A stretch of 64,000 nt of DNA from the NCBI RefSeq assembly GCF_032118995.1, contig NC_092655.1:15378406-15442405 (forward strand). Reading direction: 5' to 3'. Under the pieces are notes generated by a model that did no database searches, was not told the origin of the DNA, and was given only the letters and a program-made list of their open reading frames with translations. Shown piece by piece: positions 18,691 to 29,300 of the stretch (position 1 is its first letter; every line of letters starts with the position of its first letter). Source of the stretch: Asterias amurensis. Lineage: Eukaryota; Echinodermata; Asteroidea; Forcipulatida; Asteriidae. The position numbers and the translations under genes were made by a program.

Positions 18691-20090
18691 CAGAATGAAG
18701 TAAGTCCAAGAGAGGGCGCTGTCAGAAGCAAATTCTTTTGGCTCGGTAGTTGCATGCTAGACTGGGCCCCTCCTCTCGAGCCTCGAAGTGTGACGACAGA
18801 TGTTCAGGCTAGGTAGTTGCATGCTTTGAAAACGTGTGATATTTCAAACGGTGGACGAAACCGTAGTTCATGGCCCAATGCGTGGTTTCGAAGCATCAAT
18901 AGAATCAACACCAATGCAACATACGAACATCGGAACTTTTGGTGACAAATATTTTTCTTTTCATCGGTTGATCTGTCGATCATCTGCAAAGCCAGTGTTT
19001 GAACACGAGGTTGTGAACTGTGTCTCACCCTAATGACCATAGTCCACTCTGCGAAGCAGGGGTGAGATTTGTGCACTTTTCTTTTGTTACTTGACACGAT
19101 TTCGTATGGATGACCCTCAAGTATCTGCATGGGTTTGGACGGAATGATTTTAAAAGCATGTAGTTGTAATAAATGACAATGTTTTAAAGGTCCGTTTGGC
19201 AGTGAATAAGGCCGCCCAAAACTCTCGGCTGTGACAACGAGAAAAGAAACTAGTGGTCTATTAAATTGTCAAAGGGTAGGCCAAACCCCTGAAGAGTCTT
19301 CTGCACGCTGTTGTCTACAGTTGTAGATAATTACCCAATTCACGATACTCAGGATGCAATGCCCAAGTTGATAAATCTTGTAGCACAACTTGACCTGCTA
19401 TAAGTATTGCTGATCAGAATCAGTTTACCAGCCACAACTATACGTTAACTTTACGTTGTCGTGTCTGGTGCCCCACTCAACTTTTGCTTAGCAAATTTTG
19501 TCAAGCAATATGTTATGAAATTGTGGGACTGTCCCAACCGCGTTGTCTCTCTGATGGGCCCAATTTCATGAAGATGTTAAACAGAAACGTTATCATGCTT
19601 GACAAAATGTCTTTACTAAGCAACAAAGTGGGGCACCTGTCACAATGTAAAAACTTAACATCATTCTGGACGCGTAACCTGTTTTTTGTTGAGCAACACT
19701 TTGTGTGCTTACAGATACCCAATTTCATAAAGCTGTTAAGCAGAAAGTGGACTTTTATCTGGTAAACCGAGCGATATTTTTCTAATATGCTTAGCAAGTT
19801 TCTATGAACTTGGATCCTGCTCACAAGAAGTTTGGATTCATGATATGCCAAGCCAGGATTTTTAGGTCGCGCGATCTTTTTGACCTTGTGAACCACTTTG
19901 GACAATAATCGATATTTGTCTAATTATGCTTAGCAAGTTTTTATGAACTTGGATCCTGCTCACAAGAAGTTTGGATTCGTGATATGCCAAGCCAGCATAA
20001 CTTTTTGGAGGTCGCACGATCTTTTTGACCTCGTGAACCACTTTGGTTAATAAAAGGTGCACACCGGACAACAACCCAATTGTTAGTAAA
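18691..20090. other. Upstream region specific to P450 copy 2
   Basis: No gene seen. It contains GGTAGTTGCATGCT twice near 18750 and 18815, family F-like repeat text at 19468-19790, and a tandem repeat at 19788-20066. Copy 1 has no equivalent of this stretch between its duplicated left edge and 3430. Confidence 0.5.
19788..20066 (+). repeat. Tandem repeat, two units of about 139 bp
   Basis: TGCTTAGCAAGTTTCTATGA, then GAACTTGGATCCTGCTCACA and GATCTTTTTGACCTTGTGAA, recur from 19927 with few changes. The units run up to about 300 bp before the copy 2 ATG. Confidence 0.8.
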
Positions 20091-20381
20091 TATAGGTAGA
20101 GTGGGGTGTTGTGGAGCTTTTTTGTTTGTTTTCGTTTTTCAAGTTTTGTTTCATTCATAAGGTTTTATTATAGTCAATGCCGTCAATTGACCGTGCGAAA
20201 CGACGTTTATTCAGGCAGAACCAGGGCAAGGTTATCTGTGTGCGAATGCAAAGAAAAGAAACGCTCTTGTGACGTGTGGTGTTTTCAGACAGACAAAAAT
20301 ACCAGTGCGCACTGCACCGATCTGCCGTTCTAAAGTGTGACGAGTTTTTGGGGACATTTACTGATCTTAAAATTAAGAAAC

Positions 20382-22781
20382 ATGGGTGTAACTTCCATGT
20401 TTAGTCTTATCGACCTTAAGACACTGCTGCTCGGAATAGCGGTATTCCTCGGCGTGTATTGGCTAGCACTTCGCCGCAAAAGCCCCCGAAACCTCCCGCC
20501 CGGACCGACGGGTTGGCCGCTCTTTGGCTATTTGCCAAAGCTTCTCAGAAGTGAATGCCCGAGTGAAACTCTCATGTATGAGTCTAGGAAGCACGGGGAA
20601 GTTTTGAGTGTCAATCTAGCTGGGCAGCTCACCGTGGTGCTCAATAGTGCTGCTAGTATCAGGGAGGGCTTCAACAACCCACTCGTTACTGATAGGCCGT
20701 TGACTACATTATACGACAACCTGGTACCCAATGGTAAAGGTGAGTGTATGAGATAATAATAATATAATATGCGATTTATCTAGCGTCTAATAAAAAGTTA
20801 ATCTCGAAGCGCTTTACAAATACCTAAAAAAAAGACTTGCTAAATTATGTACAATAGACTGAATTAAAGGAACATTTTGCATTTCATCCGGGTCGAGTTG
20901 GTCTTGAAAAAGCGTTTGTAACCGTTTGTTATAAAATGCATATTGGTTAGAAAGATGTTTTATAAAAGTAGAATACAATGACCCACACATATTATTTGCC
21001 TCAAAATTGCGTGGTTTTCCTTTTGTTGACGAACTAACACGGTCGGCCATTTATGGGAGTCAAAAATTTGACTCTGATGACCGACCGTGTTTTTCACAGG
21101 TTTGTTATTGTATGCATATGTTGAGATACACCAAGTGAATAGACTGGTCTTTGACAATTACCAATGGTGTCCATTGTCCTTAGTGTTTATTGATTCGATA
21201 TTTTCTCATTGCATACAGGCGTGGCGACCTGTTCTGGTAACGCCTGGTCCATTCAAAGACGTTTTTGTCTTAGAGCTCTTAGAGGATTTGGATTTGGTAA
21301 AGCCAGCTTCGAAGATACCATTTCGACAGAGACTTCTCGCGTCATCGAGGAAATACGAGACCACAAGGGGGCGCCTTTCTCTCCAACCCTCCTTTTCACT
21401 AATTCCATCTCGAATATTATCTGCTCCGTGACTTTCGGGAAAACATTCGAGTATTCGGACCCCAAATTCCAGCAGTTACTCGCCACGATCAATCGTGCTT
21501 TTGAGCTGACTGGCGCCGGAGGACCATTAATATTCCTGCCCCTTGCCCAAAAGTTAACATTTCTCCCATCATATCGTGAGCTTCAGCGCTGTATTGGTGA
21601 AATTTTAGATTTTGTTCGCGAGGAAATCGAAGCGCATCGTTCAACCCTCGACGTTGACGACCCGAGAGATTTAATAGACCACTATCTGATAGCCGAACAA
21701 CACCGCAATCTCGATGAGAAACAAAATGACATCTCAAGTCACATAAACGCCGACAACATGGTCATCACAATTTTTGAGATCTTCATGGCCGGTACGGAGA
21801 CCACTGCAAACTCTCTTCGCTGGGCGGTACTTTACTTGATGGAGTACCCGGAAGTTCAAACCAAAATCCAGCAAGAGATCGACAGAGTGGTCGGAAGGAA
21901 CCGGTTCCCGCGCCTCGCTGACCGGCCCAACATGCCGTTCATAGAGGCGACCATCATGGAACTTCAGCGCACCTCGCCGATCACACCCCTCCCTCTCGCA
22001 CGGTACACATCCAGCGACACTGAAATACAAGGTTATAGCATCCCCAAAGATACCATCGTCTTAGCTAATCTCATGTCTGTTTGTAAAGATGAGTCTTTGT
22101 GGGAGAAGCCCGATGTATTCGATCCTGGACGATTCATCAAAGATGGGAAGATGTTTCAACCAGATGATTTTCTTATCTTTGGTGCAGGTAAGATTCAATG
22201 CAAAACACTGTCGTGTTAATGACACAATGGGTGTTGTGTAACATAGGAACCGAAGAGAGAATCAAAACTTATCTTAGGACGAGCAGAGTTTACTGTTCGA
22301 AACGTCAAGACCAAACCAGCTCTTTTCAGAGCCTACACTCACACAAAGGAGTTTTACACATGGTTGTACCTGCGCAAGTTTACTACTTATTAATAGTTTC
22401 TTCCTACGAATGTTATTGTTTTGCAGAAATTATTCGGATACAAATTACAACATGTCAAAAATACGTACTCAAGGTGTACATAAAATAAAATAGACCAAAG
22501 TAGAACTGAAGAAAATGTTGCACAGAATATTATCCAAGGGTAGCCCCAAAAACGTAGACTCATTTCCAATTGTGTTTTCTTTCTTGTTTCATTTAGGTCG
22601 CCGGGTTTGTCTTGGCGAAGGTCTTGCCCGGATGGAGCTCTTTATAAGCCTCTCAAACCTTCTTCATCAATTCACCTTCAAGAAGCCAGAGGAAACCACC
22701 ATCTTGTCATTCAAAGCTACCGAGGCACTGACGAGAGCCCCATTATTTGAGTACGAAACACGGGTGATATTGCGCGACTAA
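20382..22781 (+). CDS. Cytochrome P450, CYP2 clan, tandem copy 2
   Basis: Exons 20382-20739, 21219-22187 and 22597-22781 give 503 residues, with phase-1 GT-AG introns as in copy 1. All P450 signatures are present: membrane anchor, LPPGP, WxxxR, AGTETT, ExxR (here in MELQR) and FGAGRRVCLG with the haem cysteine. It differs from copy 1 by about 8 residues in exon 1 (G8S, P15L, L23F, C26Y and others) and about 8 in the much longer exon 2. Nothing suggests it is broken, so both copies look able to make enzyme. Upstream DNA from about 20090 aligns with copy 1, so the core promoter was probably copied too, while DNA further upstream differs. Regulation of the two could therefore have diverged. Substrate unknown. 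Confidence 0.9.
20872..21091. mobile_element. Family A MITE, left part, in intron 1 of P450 copy 2
   Basis: TTAAAGGAACATTTTGCATT through the central TTTATGGGAGTC pair, ending abruptly at about 21091. There it joins the remnant of the family B element shared with copy 1. Confidence 0.7.
21092..21183. mobile_element. Family B MITE remnant in intron 1 of P450 copy 2
   Basis: The right arm only (CACAGGTTTGTTATTGTATG to ATGGTGTCCATTGTCCTTAG). It matches 13300-13397 of copy 1. Confidence 0.75.
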
Positions 22782-22802
22782 TAATTTATCGGACACAACC
22801 AA

Positions 22803-23122
22803 AGCTTTATTGCCTTGGATCGGTTGATTCGGTCTATGGAAAGCGTTTGAAACCGTTTGATATGAAATCGATGTGGCTAGAAGGATGTTTAAAAGATCCA
22901 TTCAAACATGCCTCAAAATCGCGTGGCTTTCCCTTTACTTTGCAGACGAACAGGGTTAACAACAAATTTGACCCCACAAAATGGCGTGCCGTGTTATTTC
23001 AAGACGTTTATTTATAACGAAAACCGTGCAATTTCGCGGCACTTTGTGTGATACAAATATTTTTCAAACACTTTTTTTTTATTTAGACCAACTCGCCCGA
23101 TCCAAGGCAACGTGTCCCTTGA
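22803..23122. mobile_element. Old family A-like MITE downstream of P450 copy 2
   Basis: The counterpart of 15022-15345, with a better preserved right end (GATCCAAGGCAACGTGTCCC). Confidence 0.7.
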
Positions 23123-23179
23123 ATTGAATGGTACCGTTTGTTTAAAACTATTTCTGCGACGTCACCGTAGACTATTTTA

Positions 23180-23345
23180 TACAAATATTGACTGCTTCGA
23201 GTGCTATGGTTAAAACTATGACTCCCGAGGTGATTCCTGAAGCATTGTATTTTCCCGAGGCGAAATAGAATGCTGCAGGGATCACCGAGGGAGTCATAGT
23301 TTTAACCATTGCACGAGTAAAAGCAGTCAATATTTGTTTTATAAC
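23180..23345. mobile_element. Hairpin MITE downstream of P450 copy 2
   Basis: The same inverted arms as 15390-15575 (GGTTAAAACTATGACTCCC and its mirror). Confidence 0.7.
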
Positions 23346-24202
23346 ACCCCAAACATTTCTGAATACTGTACTATTAAGTTACAGACCTGAATGCTACAAT
23401 CCACGGACGACGCGAATACAGACTGCGAAAACTTTTACTGTGCTGCATGTAGTGTCATGTAATCCGAATACACTATCACACGGCAAACCGATGCACTATC
23501 ACACGGCCGCCATATAGTGAAACTAAGGCATTATGTGACGCGCTCTGAACCAATGAAAAGGCAGAATATTGGTAAGGGGTGTTGTAAAAATGAATAACTA
23601 TAGATTCGTTACAGACGTAAGTGATAGTTCAACCTGAAATTAATCTTTTTCAACATTGACAGATATATCTTTACGGCAAAACAGCTCCAAACATCTCATT
23701 ATTTCAGTTTCTATAAAACATTTTCCAGTTTATACCACTTACTTTAGTAAAATCCTATAGGCCTACACCGCGTCCCTAAACTCTTTATTGATTGAAAATT
23801 AAAACGTTGTACTTTTTATAGTGATTATCGGTGTTCATGTTATTTTCAGTTTACAATTATCATTTCATTAATTAAAAGTAGATGTATGAACTGTAGAATT
23901 TTAGGGTCGGTCGGTTATAACGTACATTAAAAAGGTTCGGCCTTAGAATGTCCCTGTATCTTTAGAATAACAGTGCCGACAATACATACATTATATGTAT
24001 AGATATAACTTTAATGAAAGCGAAAAGAACTACATAATAGGCATAGGTTAGACATTATTGGTAGCTTTCCCATGCATTTGTTTCCTTTTTGTTCCCTTTC
24101 TTAAATCTTATTGTTTTTCGAAGTATTGTGGGGCTTAGATGCTAAATCGTTCGCAGTACCCGCTGCTAAACATAGGATTTGAACTGCCTCTATAGCTACC
24201 GG

Positions 24203-24345
24203 GCATCTCGGTAGTCTAGTTGGTAAGACACTACTCTAGGGTCGTGGGTTCGAATCCCACCCGAGTAGCATGCCAGTGATTTGTTTCCACAGAGCTCGGG
24301 TAAATACTTAGTATACACTACTAAAACACATCGGTTTTATATCGG
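24203..24345 (+). repeat. tRNA-like repeat, copy 2, uninterrupted
   Basis: CTCGGTAGTCTAGTTGGTAA (A box, D-arm) and GTGGGTTCGAATCCCAC (T-arm, B box) are intact. The anticodon arm is shortened by about 10 bases relative to copy 1. The right side, TATACACTACTAAAACACA, resembles the inverted end of the element at 29176-29457. Confidence 0.7.
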
Positions 24346-24591
24346 TAAAAAAACAAAATTAGTATATGGTGGGGCTATTAGTAATAGTATATTACAAACA
24401 AACAAAGCAAGACTTGTACAGTTTCTGAGAAAAACCATAGTTCTCGTTCGTAGCCCAGACAAACAGATAACATGTAGATATAAAGTTCGACAGATAAAAG
24501 TTGAATTGGTAAAACAAACTAAAAGATTAAAACTTTATGATAAAACCCTTATCTTGGGAAGATGTCTCGTTTCCATTCAAATGTAAACTTG

Positions 24592-24880
24592 ATCGGGACA
24601 CTTTTGGTAATAATTCAAAATAAATAAAAACTAAATGAGTGGGTAACAAGTATATAAATCAACTTACTTGGTAACAATAAAACATATTGAGAATCGCAAG
24701 CATCTGAAAGAACTCATCTTCGTGAGACAAGGGTGTTGTTTCTTCCACTATTATCTCGCAACGACGTTTGAGTTTACATTTATTTTCACGCAGGCTTGTT
24801 ATTTTGTACATAAGTTGAGATACACCAAGCGAGGAGACAGGTTTTGACAATATTACCAAAGGTGTCCAGAGTCTTTTAGA
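24592..24880. mobile_element. Family B-like MITE, internally shortened, copy 2 flank
   Basis: GGGACACTTTTGGTAATAAT and AAAGGTGTCCAGAGTC ends as at 17089-17472, with part of the left arm deleted. Confidence 0.65.
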
Positions 24881-25101
24881 ATTAGTTAATATTGTATATA
24901 CACCTTTTCTTGTAAACTGCACGGAGAGTGAAGATGATGAAGCCACATAATTCCACTCAATAAATAAAAAAGTAAAGTAATGCGGAAGTGAAAATAATAT
25001 AAATTGTGTTTCTTGGCTTGATCTATAAAGCGATTTGCCAGTAAAAAAAACAAGAATTAACAATTGTATAAAATAAATTTATAATTGGTTGAGGTAAAAC
25101 G

Positions 25102-25840
25102 TGTTAAACAAAATAAAGAAATTTTAATCTATTGTTGCTCGTATTTTGTTTTTATTATAAATATTTACATTATATTTGAGTTGTAGTGTTGTGCCTCAGT
25201 GTTTTTTGTGATTTTTTTTCGAAATGTGTACTTTTTAACGGGGTGCTATTTAATGCTTTTTGTTTATCATTTAGATATAATTTTGATATTTTGTAAATAT
25301 TTTGATTTTTTCGTAATATTATTGATCGTAATATTATCAATCTACAACCCCAATCTTTGGAAACTTGAACAAATCTGCGTAAAAATTACAATAGGTTGAA
25401 ATCTGATGCTTTGTTGTATGCCGCAACAAAGCGGCTATATGGGAGCCCCACGTATGGTGTACGTGAGTGATGATCTCAAATCTTTCTGAAAAGTGTTGGC
25501 CCTAAGTATGCAAAGTAATTGGGTTAAAAAAAATGAAACATTGTTTTATCTCAAAAATGTGAATTCAGTTTCCTTATTTGCTGAAAACATTCACAATGAG
25601 CTTCAGCAAATAAAAACGTGTGGCCCTTACCTTCAAGGCATGGGCATCAACCAAAGGAGGGGCGGGGCGCCAACTTGAAAGGTGTGGGACCTCCTCCCCC
25701 CCCCTCCACGCCCATGATGATTTGGATGACACGCCGTCTGAGCAATAACTGTGCAGAAAGGATATGATACGAATTAATTGAGTTGTTTTTTTTACATACA
25801 ATAACAAAGCACACAAAAAGGTTCACCAAATGGCTTAACA
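25102..25840. other. AT-rich insertion in the downstream flank of P450 copy 2
   Basis: About 740 bases absent from the matching place in copy 1 (about 17690). I find no clear ends or target duplication and no recognisable protein. CCGCAACAAAGCGGCT near 25420 is a short hairpin. Confidence 0.45.
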
Positions 25841-26139
25841 ATTTCTGAGAGGGGCGGCACATCACCTCCCCCCCCCCCGCCAGACTCCCTAGATTACACC
25901 ACTGGGCTTCTACGACACGCCGTAAATATGTGCCCCCCCCCCCCCCCCCCAATCCTTCAAGACAGCCTGACGCACATAAACACAAATAAAGAGGTCGGGG
26001 AAAAAAACCATCACAACTTCCAAAATAACTCCCCATCATCTGTTTTCTTCGAATCATCAACAAAGATGAAAATAATTTAATCATCTGACTGAGAGAGGCA
26101 TGGGCGGAGCTACAACTTACGCTTTCCTTATATGGACAT

Positions 26140-26389
26140 TACTAGTTTCCATATTTGGAGCCTCGATTTGAATTGATAATACAAGTCTGGTTTCCGCCGC
26201 TGCGGTAGTCTGTCCGCCTGTATTAAAACACGTGTAACTACGGTCCATGTAAGAAGAGGAGGGGCGGTATGTGTGACGGCAGTCAACTGCATGCACTCAG
26301 TGAGTAAAGCACGGATGAGTTTTGTTTTGGTCTGTTAAATAATTGTGTATTTCGTTTGGAATTTGTGCTGAGAAACACAAGGTGTGAAG
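26140..26389 (+). promoter_or_regulatory. Probable WDR1 promoter and 5'UTR
   Basis: Lies directly before the WDR1 ATG and after the end of the P450 duplication. It is locally GC-richer, with CCGCCGCTGCGG, a CACGTG E-box at 26229-26234 and a GGGGCGG box at 26261-26267. I see no TATA box at a convincing place. The start site is not determined. Confidence 0.4.
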
Positions 26390-29300
26390 ATGCCGTTCTC
26401 GCCTGAGAAAAGTGAGTATCATTTGGATGTGTTATTATAAGATTGTTATGTATGTTTACCCCAAAATGTCGAAGTTATTGTAGAAATTTAATCCCGGAAG
26501 TGTTTTGGAACAAAGTCGGTGTACATGGCCATGGATGGTGGTCACTGGTGTTGGTGTCTACACTATTTCTTGGTTCTCTTGATGAAATGGCTGGTGGTGG
26601 TACATGATTTTGGAAAGAGTTTGTTTCCAATGTACTTTATTGGAATGGTTTCTAGATGATTTTTTTCTAAAAGGGATATCTCATTGAGGTAAATTAGATG
26701 CTATAATATTATTTCATATCGAATGAAAAAGTGGTGGCGCCATACGGAAACCTTCCGAAATTAGTTATGCAGTAATTTCCGCAGCGCCAGCAAGCCTTTA
26801 GAATTAAAAGTGACTGTCAAAAGTCAAATAAACAATTTTCAAGATGGAGTACCTTTCTTTACCTAACTATTTTGTAACCCTCCTTCGCAGCTAGAGGTTT
26901 TGGGTTCTGCATTGCTGCAACTTGCTAAAGTAACACTAACACTGTAACACTTTAAACAGTAACACCACTGGCAACTTTAAAGGTAAATTTTGGCGCAGGT
27001 CTTTTGTGATTTTAGCCATTACATTTCTCTCACTTTGTCAGCCGTTTGTTCATTTTTTCCTAATTTAAACTTCACTTTTTTAAAGACCCAAATACCCAAT
27101 AAAAATAAAATCATTCCATTAATATTGTTATAACCATTCATTCTCTGTGTCGTCATTATTTTTTTCCCCGTTCATCAGAAGCCATATTGCCAAGTTTACC
27201 GAAGACGGAACGTGCCACTTCTCTGGTCCTTGGAGGAGATCCCAAAGGGAAGAACTTCCTCTACGCCCATGACAACAATATTTTTATCAGAGATATCGAG
27301 GTGAGTTTCTAAAAATCAATCTTGACCCTTCAGAGGATATTGGCAGTGTTAAGCTTGGTTTATACTTCATTGGAAGTGTCTGGGCTGAGCGATTAAAGGA
27401 ACACGTTGCCTTGGATCGGTCGAGTTGGTCTTTGAAAAGCGCTTGTAACCGTTTTTTATGAAATGCATATGGGTAGAAAGATGTTGTAAAAGTAGAATAC
27501 AATGATCCACACAAACATGCCTCGAAATTGCACGGTTTTCCTTTTACCTCGTCGACTAACACGGTCGACCATTTATTGGAGTCAAATTTTTGACTCCCAT
27601 AAATGGCCGACCATGTTAGTTCGCAAAGTAAAAGGAAAACCCTGCAAAATACTAGATAGATATAGATATGCCCCTAGAGATGTGATAGATTAAAGCACTA
27701 TATAAGAACCAAGTATTAAAGCCATTATACACTTTCGGTAAAAAAAAAAAAAGTTCACAGATTTACAAATAATTTACAGGGTTTACAGAGAGTAATGGTG
27801 AAAGACTTCTTTTGAAACTATCAACCTCTCCCCATTACTCGCAATCAAGAAAGGTTTTATGATAATTATTTTGAGTAATTACCAATAGTGTCCACTGCCT
27901 TTAAAACAATATTATTAGACTTGATTGATTAGATGTTTCAATTGTTTGAACTCTGTAATTGTGGCTGATAAGGTAGCCAACACTGCTAACTGAAAAATGT
28001 TTGTACTATTAGGCTATTGTTTACACTGCTTTGTGACAAGGTTTGGTTTTAAAAGGTCCTTTTAAAATTTACCTTCGTTTGGGGTTAAGATTCTTTTGCT
28101 TCAATCCTTCTAGAATCCAGGAATATGTGACGTTTATAGTGAGCATTCAGCGCAGACATCTGTAGCTAAATATGCACCAAGTGGTTTCTACATAGCATCA
28201 GGAGGTATGACAATTTGCATTATCCCCCCCTTAATATAGCTATAACTTGTCTTGTTTTGTCTTGTCTTGTCTTGATGTGTACTGCATTATAACCTCTTTC
28301 AAAGAGTCTCAGGGGCAGGGTTAGTTAAGCGCATGGTATCCAACAATTTGCCATTAAACAGTTTTATAAGTATAACACCCAAGCAGATCCTTGCCATTTG
28401 ATTGGAGGATTGTCCGTCACGTGTCAGCAAATAAAAGTACTATTGCACGCTATGTCACTCACAGTGCATTTTTCGTTCCATCCGAAAAGTACTATTGCAT
28501 GCTGAGTAAAAACATCATCCCCTCCAGCGTGTGTGGAGTCTTTGGTAACGCAGCAGTGTTACAAGGCACATACTACATTCAGCGTCTACGTGTCTCAAAA
28601 TAGACAGAACGCACATTGTCACTGTTGAATCTAACAGGCCGACCGAAAAGAAACGGGTGTTATATCACAATTAAAAATTGTAGCTACACTTTGTTTGTTT
28701 TGAAAGTATCTTCCAATCATAATGACAAAGATCTACTTGGATGTTATACAAAACAAATAATGAATGTTTTTTCATTCGTGCAATGGTGCAAATATTTTCA
28801 TTCGTTGAAAGATGGAATGTTCCATCTTTCAATTCATGAACATATTCGCAACATTGCACTCATAAACGTTCCTTATTCAATATTCTTTATTATTATTGTT
28901 ATTATTATTATTAGATGAGCACAATCAAGAACATTAACACTAGATCTGCTTCCCATCCTTGTGTGCCCGGTATAAACCAATGAGGTGCCAAATGCACTAA
29001 CAATAAACGCTGTGTCCAGTAAAACCAAAACATTAGATGAACCCATATCTCTAAAACGTTCACAAATGCTCTGTTTTTACTTTCTCTCAAAGTAAACAGC
29101 TTCAATGCCTTTAGATCCTGTACTTCCTTATCAAAAAATTTCATTGTTATAAGAGAATTTAAATTTGCACTGGGGACAAAGAATATTAATTTTGGTTGTT
29201 TACCCATACCCCAATGTGTGTTAGCACTGTATACTCAGTACTTTCCCGAGTCCTGTGAAAAAAATATCACAGGGATGTTACTCAGGTGGGATTCGAACCC

